From positions 61,204,216-61,268,215 of the forward strand of contig NC_091483.1 of assembly GCF_947461875.1 (NCBI RefSeq): a stretch of 64,000 nt of DNA, given 5' to 3'. Positions 23,792-39,600 of this stretch are shown here, one piece after another (position 1 is the stretch's first letter; every line of letters starts with the position of its first letter). The notes beneath the pieces were generated by a model that saw nothing but the letters and a program-made list of their open reading frames with translations, was not told the DNA's origin and did not search any database. The translations under genes were made by a program, and so were the position numbers. Source of the DNA: Haliaeetus albicilla. Lineage: Eukaryota > Chordata > Aves > Accipitriformes > Accipitridae.

Positions 23792-26700
23792 TTGCTAATA
23801 ATCTATCAGCAAATTAATTCCCTGGAATTCAAGAGCTAAGCAGCCAGTAAAATGGTTGTCTGCTCAGCAGCATGTCCATAGTGATTCTTTTAAAAATTAT
23901 AAAATTATTTGTATTTGATCAAGATTGGAGTACCTTCATTAAGTGCTGTAAAATTTCACCTTTGAAACAAAATGGTAAGAATAAATTAAGGGCAAAGAAG
24001 AGGACAAAACCACTGGCTTCATATTATCAATGAAAACCTAATTCTGAATGAATTGCTAGCAAAAGTAAGTGAAAAAGTGAAAGTGATAGAAATCCAGGAA
24101 TTGAATCCTGCTCTGCTGCATTTCTTTCCTTAGCTAACTGTCTGCAGAATCAGCACTGAATCAGGCTTCTCTTTTTCTGCAGAAAAACAGATTGCAAAAA
24201 CTGGAAAGAATACAGAAACAATTTATGAGTGATTTCTGATCTAGTAATGCCAGTAATGTTTTTCTGTCCTGTTTTGTTTAAAAACTCCACCTGCTTAGCT
24301 TACTCAGGAAAGAGTAGGTTAGTTATATTTTAAAACTATTTCCAGGAGTAGAGATATTTTGATTTTTTCTGAGGAGATCAAGCTGAACTGACTATGGTGG
24401 TTAGGAATGGACACTAATTACATTAAAAGTAAAATACAATTTGCATTTTGTTTGGGGAAATAGAGTATTCTTGATGTCTTGGTGTCTTTGTAATTAAATT
24501 GGATTTTCTATTTAAAAGAAATGCCGGCCACAGTTTAAACTGGTAATTATGGTGATCCCAAATTATTGGGTATATATCCAGCATTTACTATCCAGGAGTC
24601 GGACAAAATTATCTTCATGATCCAACTTATCCTTATAAAATACGAATTTACAATTGCTAAGGGAAAAAAATTTGATGTAAGGAAATTAGGGAAAAATCCT
24701 ACCTACCGAAGTCTCATAAGAATTATGCCCTTTCTTAAATTATTTTATTTTGGAGTTGTAAAATGCTAAGAAAAGCTTTCACTTTCTGAAAGAAGCACTT
24801 TTGTGAGAACTGCCATCCTGACATTTTTAAGTACGTTGTGAGGAAACTTCATACAAGTAGGAAAAATGAAAGCAATAGATGTTTTTCACAAGATCTCATC
24901 CTGCTTCAGAGATAACTTAGCTATAGGAATGTTTTGCTGAAAGACATCCATGTTGTGGAGATGAAGTAAGAAAATTATGCAGAAAGCCTTGGCATATGCA
25001 GAGCAACCACGGTAGAATTTCCCTGCTGCCCTTCCTGTCTGCATATTGTGTATACCTGTGTTTATGTAACATCTGACAATGTTCACATGCAAAAATATAC
25101 ATCTATTTGACTACATGTGGTACATTAAATAGCCATGTAATAGCTCAATCAGTGTAACCACCTGTATTTTAAAAAAGAATAAAAATTTTGCCATGTTGTG
25201 CTAAGGCAAGACACAAACCTTAGCAGTACATAAACAACTTGATCTTGATTTATGTCATTTAAACTGAGATCTATATGTACTAAGAGCCAGAGAAAGCTGT
25301 GATAAAAGCTTGTGCAGCACTTTTCCTTCCACTTGATGTTCTATAAGAAGGGACTTATGATGAGGGCTTTTTAACATAAAGAAAAACAAGATATACTGCT
25401 TATTTGGGTGTTTGGGTAGAATCAGGTAAAGGTTACATGAGAAATAAGTTAATGGACTGAAGTTTATAGCTGTGTGTATAACTGTCAAATCTCTGTAAAT
25501 TACCTTTCTCTTCTGCTGGCTGGAATGCAAAAATCCAATAAACTGTTAATAAAAATGGAAAGGTCATATGTAAATACCACAGATCTTGAAAATGAACCAG
25601 AAAAATATGATAGTTTGCACACAAATATCATTTCATATTCTGTTTCATGGTGTCTAAAATGGGATGGAACTTATGATATGTGTTTTTATCAAAGGATGGT
25701 GAGAAAAGTTCTATTAAAAAAAGATTTGCTTTAAATCTGAAAACAAGTGTTTGATCACTATTTGGCTATTTGTTTCTCCAGCTTAGAAAGAATTCTTTTA
25801 CCTTATTAAGAAGATTCAGAAATAAAGACTGATTTAATTATTCCAGTAATTCACCAAGAGTGTTTATACTGGAATATACATTCTGTCTTTTCAGGCCACC
25901 TGAGCACATGCTTGTTTATGTATTTTTATTTACACTGAAATATATTGGTAGCATACTTTCTAAAAGAAAAGATGAAGGATTTTGCAAGAAGCCTGATTTC
26001 ATGCTCAGACGACTGGAATTTGTACAGGTGCCAGCTTTAATGAAGTCATTATTGCCTTTATTTTGTTCCTGAAAACAATATTATACTTTTATCTTTAAAA
26101 AGTGGGATCCTCCAGATACCTGAGTGATATGCATTTCTTTAATTTGAATTACATATCTACATATACATGTATTGTAAACATAGTGTTCTATAGGTCTGTG
26201 GTGGTTGATGGGGGCCCATAACACTCTGGAGTTTTCCTTCTTGTTTCCTTCTCTCCTTCCATTAAAGATACAGTATAAATGTTCTGGATGCTTTCATAGT
26301 ACTGCTTGCCTATTTAAGAAATGACTTTTTTTTTTTTTTCTGGGCTGTTAAGGAGTACTACTAAGGGATATCAGCCTTAGTATTTGTAACTAGAAGAGAT
26401 TCTCGTTAAGAAGGCAATTTTCTGTTAGAATGAGCTTCAGGCAGTGGATTAGTTTAGAAATGACCTGTAAGATGGGTGCTTTGTAATCAACACATGAATA
26501 AAAAGTCCCGCTGCTTACCTTCAAAACAACATCTTGATATCAAAGATGCTCTAAAATTAGTATGATTACCCACTTATTTTTCTAAACAGAAAGATAAATG
26601 GTGGCTTTAATCAAGAATAAACACCAAAAAAAATTGGGAAGGACACAGGATATGTAGCCATAGGATTACATAGTCACAATAACAAGCACCTTCTTGGTAG

Positions 26701-29700
26701 CTTGTTTTTAAAGGATTTTTTTTAATTATATTTTTTTAATGAAGCTTACTTTCATGTGCCATTGAATTGAGTGGTAAAGGCAAAGGCCATTAGAGCATTT
26801 GGACACCTAGGATACTGCATTCTTCTGTAAAATTAATGTTAAAAAGTCTTCCTATTTTCAAGAAAAGTTTTGCTTTTTCCTCAAATACTGTAAAATTTAG
26901 ATCAAGAAAGAGATGTGCCACCAAACCAAAAGCCTTGATCAGACTCACACAGTATATTTTGTTTGGGAAATTTACTGGCATATCCTATTGTATGTCTGAA
27001 TGGAAAAGGGAGTAGAACAGAATACAACTTCACTACTTATTTCTAATCATTCTTTTAGAAGACCAGATGAAATGTTAGCCTATAATCAAAAGCTTCTGGA
27101 TGAAAGTGGTCCCTGAATTTTGTGAGGCTGCACATACCACCCCTTTATAGACCTTAATTTACATATGCCCCATGCTTTGAGTTCTACCAGCAATGCAATA
27201 TTATTCTAACTATATATGAAGAAGCATAAAGCCACTGTAGAGATGCCTTTGCAGGCTGCCAGTAAGCTGGTGCGTCCACATAGTAATGCTCAGTATTATG
27301 CAGAAATGTAAGGTAGGATTCGTCTCGGAGTGTATTAATATCCCGATGCAATTTTACTGCTCATGTTACAAGAATAGGGAGTCCTGGTTTTTACCACATC
27401 CAGGGGAATTACTATTATTCCCCCAGTTTTTATGTTAAGAAAGTCTGATGATGTTGAATCCATTTGAAGAGCTGTGAGAGACTTAGAAATCATAAAACGG
27501 ATGAAGGAAAAGACTCGAAGTGTCGAAGATAGTGTCACTCCCTGTATAGGTGTAACAAACTAATTCATTGGTTATGCAAATACACAAAATTAGAAGTAGT
27601 AGAAAACCATTCTTTCCCATTAGCATATTAAACAATGGTGTCCATATGGACAAAAAAATTATATAAAAATAGATTTCTTTTGAAAAGTTGATGAATTATT
27701 TTGTGTATGTTTAAATACAGATTTGCAAATTTGGATGTGTAAAAATCACTGGAGAGCAGCCTAAGGTAATCAGTGTTCCTATTTTAATCTACTGGAGCTG
27801 CAGTTTTGCAATAAAAATGCCACACAAAAAGCGTTACCTCAAAAATCTGGTACTTCTATGCAGTTGGAGGCACCTGTATTTTATTCAGTAAAGTAGATAT
27901 GTACGCTGGAAAACCTGAATAGAATTAAATTAGCATGAACTCAAATTTTCTCAAAAAAGTGCATCTAGTTTATGATAAAGAGTTTTAAGGATATGTGTTA
28001 TACACTGTCACAAGGATTTGTAGACTCACTGAGTAATGTGTGACTGTCACCAGCTCCATAATTAAAGAAAAGTTATTCCAGCTCTTTTCTGCAGAAGGCT
28101 TTTGAGAGTCTTGAGTTTAGTGACTTTTACAAACACAGGAAGTGAATTGATCAAATAATCTTCAGAACCACTGTGCTGTCATTTTTTTCATTCTGTGTGC
28201 AATTCTTTTCTCTGTGTGCTAAATCATGTGGAAGGGAAGGAGTCACATTCTGTAATCTCAATAACAATAATTGGATTAAACACCTCTTTTTTTTTGTTTG
28301 CTCGTTTGTTTTTGTTTTTGTTTTTTGTAACTCTCAGCATTTTTAAAATGTTATGCTTTGAAGAACCATGGGACTATTAAGTGTAAACTTGCAAGTGTTT
28401 TCAATTTCCATTTCTGTGCTGCAGACTTTCAAGGACTATACAAAAAAGTATTTACAAAACATCTAGACAACTCAGTGTTCATGGTGCATAATTAATAACT
28501 GCATGGAAGCTGGTGAATTAGAATACTCAGGCTGGAAGTAATTGTGACATATGAAAATACTTCCTGGAGTCAGAAGCTCCAATCTTGTATTTATTTTCAA
28601 GGTTTAGATGATGCTATCAGTAATATGCATAGAAGCACAATTTCTATTTTTCTATTGTAAGCTGATCATCTTCACAAACCATACCAAAACTCACTGCAAT
28701 CAGTAGAGACTCCTACTCTCTTTAGCTAGTACTGGACAAATGGAATGTCTTTATTGCATATGCTATAGATTTTTGTCCACCTACTGATGCTATGTCAAGT
28801 CCTGAGTGTTACAGATTGACCACTGTTTTGCTGGGTTCAGAAAGAATTGATACTGTTAAAAATAAGCTAAGGAAAAGATACCTTGGGAATTTATGGGAAT
28901 ATTTTTTTAATACTGAAAGTATCTCATGGGTGTTATTTAGATTTAAAACTTTCTAGATCTAACAATACTTGACTTTAACCACTTTCTTTTCCTGTGACAC
29001 TTTTCATGTTTTCCATTTCTCTGAGCTCATTCTCTAGGCAACCTGGTTAAAGAACTCTGAAAAGAAAAGCAAAATTAAAAAAAAAAAAAGAAGGACCGTG
29101 ACAGTCAGGCTGTTGTTTTGGTTTTGTTCTTTTTTCCTACTCAGAGCTCTCACACATCAGTTTTAAATAACATTAAAACCACCAACTCCATTATTTTCTA
29201 CTAATTTGAAAGGCAGTTAGTTGGTGGGCACTGAACAAATGTAAAGCTCTCCATATTCCTAAGTCAGATCTGCTTGTGTACCATACTATCCATAAACTAA
29301 AGTGGCTCAGTGGACACCCTTTACTGGATGATTTGCGGAGTCAGAATACCAGACACCACACTGAAAGAGCTTCCAGTGTTTCCTGAGAGGATATTTTTAT
29401 GAGACATACATGCATGGAAAGACAAGGGAGCTGATGCATAGCTTCTGGACAATATCCCATCATTTTGCCATGAACATTGTTTGCACAAACTTTAAGATTG
29501 TGGCCTGGTTTGTTTTTTCCTTAGCTTTTCTTTTATCTTAGGAGAGATTTAGTTTCATTCCATCTGTGTTTCTCATGCAGAACTATAATGCTGAAATAAG
29601 TAATAGTGCCTTCTCAGGTGTGGTGTTGCAGCTACTGAAGCTGACACAGAAATGGAAACCAGAATAGTATTACAAAATGTTAAGGATATAGTTGTTATGA

Positions 29701-32700
29701 TGAGTAGAAAAAATGACATAACCATCACTTTCTCTTGTAAGACTTCATAAACCAAAGCAGCTGGGCTGCTATTCATGTTTTGCTTGAATGTCCTTAATTT
29801 TTGTTCCCTCTAATGGAGCAATATTCCCAGACTTCAAGTCCTACAGCAAATTTCACTGAACCGTGTGAACTCTGCAGTTCTCTGAGGTCTTGGGACTGCA
29901 GAATTCTGCTCACTGGGTCTGGAAGCTGATGTTGCTAATAGCTGATTTTAAGTTGCAAAACTTGTGGTATGGCATAGGTGTTAAAGTGTAAATTGGATTT
30001 CTTTGTTAAAATAAAAATAGAAATCTGATATCGAAGGAAGCATGCTAACAGCTTGGAGAAAATAATTTCTGTTACTAAACAGGGAGACTGTTTTAGGATA
30101 GAGTTGATATTGTTGAAGGAGATTGATATATTTCTGTTGCTGCATTTGAAGGCCTCATGTATTCTACAAAAGATTTTAGTGTTTGAAAAGAATTCTAACT
30201 GGTTATAAGAATGTACATCTAAGAACTTTTTTTAGTATTTAAAAGCAAATTGTTGTCATTTAGTTATAGTATTAATTTACAAATTCCTGTAGGTATAGAT
30301 CACCTGAAATGAAACTCACTAAAATAATTCGGGTAGGTTTAAGTTTGGTTTTATTTATCTTTGTTTTATTTTCAAGATCAGCTAACAATGGAGATAAAAT
30401 GAGTTTAACATCTTTCCCGCATATAAACGTTTATAAATTTTTTTTCTCTGAAGTTAGGAACATGAGTTTACAATAATTTAGTATTCATTACACTAGCCCA
30501 CTGAGCATGGGGGTTACTCAGAAAGTCTGAATATAATTTCAAAGACAACACTCGGTAGTAGTCAGCAAAGAAAACTGAATGGCACAAATTAGTAGAAAAG
30601 GGACAGGGAACTGACTCGGAAATATCAGCGTGCCACTGTTTTGCAGTGTTTTGCCAGTGTCTTTGAATATTATGTGAGGTTCTGGTCTGTCTGATCTCAA
30701 AAAGGGTATACTACCACTTGAAAACTTTTGAAAGGAGCATCAAGAATGATCAAAACCATGACATACTTTCCATAGAAAGGACGACTCAGGGTGCCAACTA
30801 CATTGGCACTGTAGCTTGAACTGGAAGTGTGCTTTGGAAGCAAATCTTCAGATTGTTTCCATTTGCCATTTGCTTCTTCAATTGCTGAGCAGTCTGGGAG
30901 ATCACAAGCTGGATTTCCTTCAGATAAAGTTAACTGGAAGATTTCCACTAATCTTTGAGTTCTCAGTCCATGCAAACAGTCCAGCATTAGTCCAAAGTAA
31001 AACATCACTAAACACACTTAGTGAGGATGTCAGGCTCTAGGAATCAACTGTTTTGTTTTTCACATCTGTTCCCAGTGTACTACCTGCTAATGTCATTGTA
31101 TCATTAAGTAGGCAAGGACTCTTCAGTTTGGGAAAAAAAACTGAGTGGGGAGGGGGAAAATGTTACAGAATTTTATTAAAGAGAAGAGATAATAATTTAA
31201 AAAATTGGCTTGAAAAACTTTTGTGGTTTTTGCTTCCCATGATAGTTATTGATTCCATTGCTGCTATCAGTACCAGTTAAAAAGTAAAAATTACTTCAGT
31301 GCTTTTTCCAGCACCTTTTTTGTATATAAAAATATGTCATATGCACAAAAAACAGAAGGGAAAGACAGTAATCAAGAGAGAGAATTTTAGCATGACCATG
31401 ATTTATTTTTTTTCTTTTCCTTTTGTATAATTTGTGTTTATGCGGCTGAGTTTCATTCACCAGAGCTATAAAGAATCTGGTATCTCTTAAGGTGTAAGCC
31501 CATTTAGTCCAGCAAAGGCATTCATCTGACCAACGCAATGTTTGTGGGATTGAGCTTCATTATAGATTCTGTAAACTTCTGTACAAATTGTGTATGACCT
31601 ACATTCCTCACTGCCTCCCCTTGCTAGAATCTGAGGTTATAAAAACTACCAAAGCAACAGTACAATACTACATTACTACCTGATGGTTAGCAAGCTTCAG
31701 GTTATTTACAGTGTACATACAATACCACTGCTTTTTTTTTTTCTTTTCTATTTCTCTTGTTCCCTTTAATATATTCCTTTAAAAGCATGCTCACTTAAAC
31801 TAATAACTATGATTTGAGGCCTCAGTATGGTCTAAAGCCTTTATGATTCATAATAACTTTTCTTCTGGCAAGCTTTCATAAAAGTTTAGTGCAGCACTTG
31901 TGCTCTGCAACAAATCTGCACATAATACAAGGAAATTTCACTCTGTCCCTAGCAAACTTGTTATTGTGCTGCTCAGAGATGCTTGTGGTGACAGTGACCA
32001 CTGTGTGGCAGGTGTTCCATGATGTTGGATAATAAAATCCCTATGGGAAGCTGCATATTCTCTTAATGCCGATACCTTCCTGCCAGCTTCAGCTTTTGAA
32101 TGATAAATGATGCAATTAAAGCTTTTGATAAGTGCATAAAATAACCCACTTGATTCCTGTTAACCCTAAATAGGTCTGTGACATTAAGGAATAAATGTGA
32201 CTGTTAGTAATAATACTTTTTTTTTTCAAACCTAATGTTCTTCGTAGCTTCCGAGCAATAAAAGGAAAGAAACCAAGGAAAATTTTTAAAAGCAAGCTAC
32301 AGTTTCCAAGGATGCCTCAAGTACTGGCCAAAAGTAGTAAGATAATGAAAATTCCACATGTAATTTTCTGTAATTTCTCTCTTAAATTACTGGCTTAATG
32401 TTGGGTTTATGTTTGACTGAAAAGAAATTTTATTTACCCATTTAGTTGGGGACTGAGAGTATCCCAACAGTTGTTTTTATATCATGATTGGCTTTAAGGA
32501 GATGTCAATTTGCCGGTTGCTCTCCTTCTTATTTTGAAGTTATTATCCAATTTATATATAAAATTGGAAACTGTGACTGTGAGTGACTAAAACAACGTGG
32601 TAAAAGTGATATTAAGGGCATCATTTCTTGAACTGGATGGAAAAAAATGGTCTATTTAGCAGATAACCTAAAACTGAATTAGCTCTACTCCCTACAGTTT

Positions 32701-33560
32701 ATTTCCAGTGCTTTTCATCCATGGGTTATATGATTTGAAGCTATACTTTTTAATGTTACATTTTTTATGTCAATTGCAGATTTGTCTGAAATAAATTTAG
32801 CAAGAGTTTAAGCCAAGAACATTTGAAGATTATTGAGGTTATGGGAAAAGAGAAGAAAGTGGTCACCCCCACTCCTGGGGAGCAGGAAGGCAAGTGTAAA
32901 GGGGGAAAACTAACATGACTGATTCCTTTCTTGGCTAAGTGATCAAGTACTGACCATATTGAACTCTGAAGGCCTTTGACTTGGATCTCTGGTGAGACAT
33001 GGGTGAGGAATGTTTTCTACATTTGCAGCATTAACTTGTGCCATGCCTCATTTCTGGAATACCAGCTGTAGATATGTCACCTGGCAGCTTTTATGAATGT
33101 AGTCTTTATAATAGATGTTGCCTCGTGTTTCAGTATCTTTCTATGTCAAAGCTCCTATCACTGTGAAGAATATAAGGGTAGAGTTTTAATACTATTTTTT
33201 ATTAAAAAAAACCCAAACAAAATCTCGTCATGCCAAACAATTCCACTGATAGAGTCAGATAAGAAAGAAGGGATCAAAGCACTCAGCCAGCCACAAATCT
33301 TGTCAGAAAAAAGATAAGCACTTTTACGATTATGTGGTTGCCATGTCAATTAACCCAGAATGCCATTAGTATTTTGCGATTTCATGGACCCAGTTTCCAT
33401 TACCAACAGTGGCACTGTTTCTACTGGCAAATTGGGGGGGTGCAGGGGATCACATTAATTCTCCAGAGGGAGGCTACTTTAAGAAACCTTTGTCTTTTTA
33501 GAAATTCTCAGTATGTTACAAATAATTATTTCTGTTCTCAAAGGTAAAATAGCTTTATTC

Positions 33561-33602
33561 TGCATGTGTGTATCTGTGTATGCATGTATGTATGTGAGCA
33601 TA
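33561..33602. repeat. Degenerate TG/ATGT microsatellite
   Basis: Mixed TGTG, GTAT and ATGT units over about 40 bp. Confidence 0.75.
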
Positions 33603-36600
33603 CTTCTACATACACTTTCTAGAAAGTCACTGTTTATAGTCAGATTTTTGCTGTTTCTCTTCTTGTTTTCCCATGTAATAAAGCAAAACAAGAGAATATG
33701 CTAAGTTTTTTATAGCAAATCTCAGATTTGACTTTAAAGTTCCATGCAGAAATCCAGCTAAAGGTAGATGCCTCTGCTGCACTGTTTCTTCAAACCGACT
33801 GTGATTTTGCATTTCTTTTTGCTTTTATAGTTAGCTGTTAAAAAGTTATGGAGTTTGGTCCAGGTACAAAATCACCTCTCTTCCTAAATCCTGGAAGCTA
33901 TTCCTTTTTTATCCCTTAAAAGCTACAAGGTAGAAATAGAAGCCTAGGATCAAGTAATTTTTATGTGTGTAAGTGTCTGTTTGGTGAATATTCCATAAAC
34001 AGAAAATCAGTGACATTAGTTTGGCAAGAAACTGATTTGACACTATATTCAAGTAGTAGCAAGTTTTATTATGGTATAGCATAGTAAATTATAATATTAG
34101 GAGAACATATATTTTAATGTCCTCATTCATCATTTGATATGTCTTATCTGGAAAAATTCTGATGAAAGAGAAATAAGCTTACAAAAAGAGTAAAAGTTAA
34201 GCATAATTTAACATTAGTTCATCCTTTTGGGGATAGACAGTATTATAGGTATAATTATAAAATTAAACTGTAATTATAACTTGTTTTGTTATTAATTCTG
34301 TATGTTTATATTCCTGATTCTTATAAAGTATGATGGTACTCAGTTGAGATGTTGTTTGTAGGAGGCATTCTTATGATATGGCAGGTGAAAGGTGTTTATT
34401 AAAAAAAGCAATAAATCTTTACTTAATAACTGATGATTCTGGCCCTTGCTTTCTTGTGGTACAGAGGTCACCTCTTTCATTGACTCTGATTGTATTTGAT
34501 TCAGCTGGAAATCAAATGCACAAGAACATATGAAACAGCTATGTAAGAAATACTAAGGAGTAAATGGGATTGTCTTTTCCTTTCTTTATTTCCAAAAGAA
34601 TTGGAAAAATAACCTCATCTCAGGTAAAAGGACTGCTATTCAGTTTATGCTTGTAATTCAAGTATGAAGTTAAGCCCAAGTACTCTTGCTGAGTCAAGAT
34701 CTAAAACACTATGTTCCACTTCCCTGTTGCTTTTTAAAATGTCACTCACCCTTAAAATACTTCAGTTTATCATACATGAAATATGTACAGTACATACTCA
34801 TTTGCTAAGAGGTCTTCCAGGAGACAGTTACCAATTCTCGTGACACTTTTTGATCTCTTCCATAGGAAGGTGCAATGTAAAAGACAGTGGCCTGTACTGT
34901 TTCTTCTGTTCATAATGAAAACCATAATTTTTAAGGTGCTGTCAAGCACGTCTAAGTGCGAATGTTCCATTATTTATTCTCAGTTTGTGACAGATAGGAT
35001 TATGTTAATTTAGAAGTGTTTTTTTCCAAAGAAGAAGAGGGAAAAAACCCAACTATAGAGAATACCTTTTTTTCAGGGAGGCAGGTCTGTAGGTGGAGAC
35101 ATTAGACCATATTTCAATTAAAAGCATTTGTACATATAAGATACAGCATTTTTATGAACATAACTAAGGATTCATCTTTTGGAAGAGCATTTTCGTGGCA
35201 AAGGCAAGAGGAGCAAGATACATAGACTGTTACAAAACTAATTTGTTGTTACCACGATATTAGAGGATTTTATGGATATAATTGCTGAATAGATGCATTG
35301 CATGCAACTTATCTTGTCCTAATTGCAGAGTCACAGACTGTATGTAGTATGTTAGTGGATAACAGTATCCTACAACACATTTTTCTCCAACTATTACCCC
35401 TCTTATCCATCTCTTTAGGACTTAATGGTTTGAGGTCTGAGTTGCTGGTCATTACTACACTTTGTTTTGTTAGTTTTTTAATAATGGCAGCTGTTTTCCT
35501 TCTCCCCTTTAACTAAATGCCACCGATATCATCTTATCATATGCTGGATTCTAACTGAGGACCCCTGGAAAGTTAGAAAAGATGGGCAATGTGTAAAAGA
35601 AGATAGGGCAGGTTTTGGTTAAAAGGATCTAGAGCCTTAAGGGGAATGGGGAGAAATATCCTTAGAAAAAGCATGCTCGAAAATCAGGCTTGACCTGGAG
35701 GTTGAATTGTTTTGTACTAAAAGTCATTCATAAAGTCAGGTTCTTCAAAGAACTTTTGATACCATAGCTGTTTTACATGTCAATCCACTACCATATGCTT
35801 TGTCCTGTATAAATTAAATATTCTTGAAATAAATTTGAATCCCATTTTAAAATATAAATTGGATAGAGCTATTAAGCTGTTAAGAAGAACATCAAGTTTT
35901 ATGTTTTGTAAAGATGTGGTTAATCTTTGAACCATGGGTGTACCTATGTATCCATGAGACATCATAACATAGGAACAGATACATTGTATTGAAGATCCAA
36001 TTAATCCAATATTTTATCTACAACAGTGGCCATAAGTCAATTTACAAGGTATAATATAAAGATCTCATGCAATGATACTTCCCTGAAACGTCCTGGGGAT
36101 ATCAAGGCACTGAGTTTTGGAACTTAATTTTGCTAAAAAGCAATAGAAACTATGTGCTTTAGCAGGGCAATTCTCATGTTAGTCATATACTCTAAATTTT
36201 ACCAGGTGATTTTTATTTCATGTTAGTGACTACAGAACAAACCTGATAATCAATCCCAGGGTCAGAGAACTAGGGTAACATAACAGTTTTCTGAATCATA
36301 GAAAAATATTATGAAATTACAGACTTAATTTTGGCTAATTTCTCTCAGATAGGACTCCTTTTGCCACAAAATGCAGATCTGATAGCATTAGTTCTGATCT
36401 TCACAGTCCATTTAAAAAACAAAGTTGAATTCTCGTTGTTCCTCATTTTTCCTGTTTTATATTTGAATGTGTCCTATGTTAGGAAGTTTCTCATAACATG
36501 TTTTGTTGATATGTATAATTAGGGTACTTCTTTTGCTTCATATTCTGTGGAAAAGAACATAGTAAAATATTTAATCTTCACTAATACCACGAAGAAACTG

Positions 36601-39600
36601 GGAGATAGAATCCTGGTTTTGTAAATGGTATTCTGGTAGAAGACGTGTTCTTAACCAACAAGGAAGAAAAAATAATACATAAAACTTAAGAGACATATTA
36701 TTCTCCAAGAACAAAAGTACTCCTTAACCACAGATCAAGGGAAATGAAAACCTGGAAGTAGTAGGTAAGTAACAGCTTTGTGTGTGTGCATTCAATGCAA
36801 ACAAATACCAGGTGAAAAACCAGTTTATAGGTATATTAGAATGAGTAAGTACTGAAAAAAAGTCTCTGGTACAAGAGGAAAGTTTGTTCCAGGCATGTGA
36901 AAAAAAGACAAGATGCATGAGTGGATATTTAATTAGGCAGCAGCTTCATTAAGGTAATCCTTATGGGAATCCCTTGCAATAATTTAGTATTTAGTGCAGT
37001 TCATGATTCCTCTTGGTAATTCTTACAGGACAGAAAGCTCCATATCACTTAATGGACAATACTCAGCTTCTGTGTGGGGCCCTGTTAATTTCCATTTTTC
37101 TGAAGTTTTTGATTTGGTTTGGTTTTGCTAGATCAGACAGCAAGGAGTTACAGATTCATTTCCACGCTGCTTTTGTGGGTGTTTCACCTTAAGTCAAGTT
37201 TCCACTACAGTTTTTCAGAGAACTAGATGACTAGATGCCCCATGGAATAACACCACTTACTAGATAGCCGGCTCAGGGAGAGAGTCCAAAATTTGTCTCC
37301 TACTTAGGTCTGAAAATGCTAATACTTACTTACTTAACAATGACCCTAAACAGGTATGTTATAATTTGGAAAATTTAGCCCTCATCTGTTATTAATATTA
37401 TTATGAAGTTAAATATTTCATTTTTCATACAATCTTTCGGGTTTCTAATGATTCTTGTATTTCCTGGGCATATATTTACTGATAACATAACATACACAGG
37501 CTTTCCATTTCCTAGTCAGTATTATCTACTGAAGAATTTAGGAGGAGTTTAGCCAAGTGGAAAATGTCACTTCATTTGCTCTAAACATCTGGTTCCCTTT
37601 ATAAAGAGCTTGAAAGATCAAATTCTTAAAGATCCCAAACTGTCCCTAGTGGTTGGTTGCTTCCCAGCTACCAAACAATTTCAAAATACATTTTTGTACC
37701 ATGCAACATCTGTCCAATGATGTTCTAACCAGAACTGGAATTAAATATTTACCCTTACTTCCCACTTCTTTTCCTCTGTATTTTTTTCCATCTGCTCATA
37801 TGCAGAACTGCTGTAACAACTGAGGTGTAGGAACATTCTGAGGGGAATCGGATGTCTACCTAAAGGTCAATTATTTAATTGTATGTGGATCAATTGAAAA
37901 CGGCACTCGGAAGCTTTCTTTTCTACATTGAACAGATTTTGTACAATTCTATGGAAACAAGCTCAGCTTTCTTTAGGGGGGGAAATGTTCAGCTTAATCA
38001 GTTCAGCACTCAAAATATCAACTCTTTTTTTGTGATACCTTTTGGATACACTTTAATAAGACAGACTTCTTTGGGATGAGAAGAAATTTAGAATTAGACT
38101 ATCAAACCACCAGAGTCTATTGAAGTTCTGTGTAATGAGTAGAATTCTCTAAGTCCTGGTGAGTTAACACTGAGTAGATCAAAGCCTAAAAAAATTCTTC
38201 AGAAGGTGGAATTTATTAAAAACAAAGTCCCTGATTGAATGTATTGCTTATGAAATGTTCTAGTTTGACAGCCCTAGAGACCAGAGTCATCTCTATTCAT
38301 CCAAATAAAAGGTACTGTGTAAGTAACAGCAAGATAGCTGTCCTGTATTTCTACAGTAGTGTGAGAGAAAGGATGGATGAATGCCTGGGAGGAGTCAGGA
38401 ACATAAAATGTGCCTAAAGTTGGATAAGTCAAGTAGATGTGTGTAGGGCAATGCTTGTAATATAGAAACCATATGCAGAGCAAGGTCTGAAAAAAAATAA
38501 GGACTGCAAAAAGAGACTTACAATGAATTCAGATTACAAGCAAGTTGAATTCAGTTGTCTGACATTGTTCAGGTAATTCTACTAAGAGTTCAGAGGCCAG
38601 GTTTAGACACTACACTTCTGGCTTAAATGGTGCGTGTGGCTCTCATACCAATTCTGAGTCCAAGTGCAGTGGAGGAAAAGGCAAACTTGAATTCATGATC
38701 TAAGAAGTGCTTCTAGGTTCCTCTGTATCTACTGGTATGCTTATGCTAACAGCTGAATAGTTTTCATCGGAGCAGTAAGGCAGACCACACAATTTCAAAT
38801 TCATCAGATTATACAGGCTTCAAAAATGTAAGATGAAGGGTTAAGGGGAGAAAAACCTTTATTTGTCATGTAGCAAATGTATTATTTTTCACTGACAAAA
38901 CTCACCAAAGAAGAAGTAGTAATGCTGGGTCTTCTAATAACAGCCTTCAGCATCTTCTTTTATTTCTTGCTCTTCTTTCTATTATCAGCATGTTTATGGT
39001 AGTGCCCTTTATAGGCTGAGAGCTTTCCAAATAACAGTGAGAGGGGGTTACATTTCCAGGAGATACACAAACTAAAGTGTTCTTTGTAGTAAAATGATTG
39101 AGAGAAATAAGGAAAGAATTTCGATAGCTTTGTTCTCTGTAGACAGCATGGCACAAAAAACCTCTCAATGTGGATAAAGCGAAAGTAGTAGTAATGCATA
39201 TGGTAATGTCTGCAGCAAAGTATGCTAATGTCATCTGGTTTTGCATGCCATCCAAGCAGAGAACTAGAAGAAAAAAACCAAACCATTGGAACATATTGTA
39301 TCGGTACCTTCAATGCTTTTCACCTCATCCTTTACAATTAATTTCCTTCCCTTTCCTTCCATTTTAGTGATATATAATGAAAATGGAATAGCATAATCTT
39401 CTGGCAGGATGGAAATCCTTTCCTAGCAAGTCTTGTGCATTATGGTTCACTTTGACCACAGAAACAGATGTATAAACATCACTGTAGTTCCTACCATTAT
39501 GGTAATAGATGGAGGTAATACAGCCTGCTGCAGTACTAGGGGAACTGTAGCAGACTACATTTTACTATCCCTTCATAACTGTTGTATTTAATTACTTGGA

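Noticed and set aside
30697..31017. 106-codon minus-strand open frame
   Set aside because: Looks less biased than the others, but I recognise no protein family and see no supporting context.
38947..39313. Two overlapping minus-strand frames of 115 and 117 codons
   Set aside because: Two different frames open over the same bases, with odd composition rich in Cys, Phe and Tyr; this is a low-stop-density accident.
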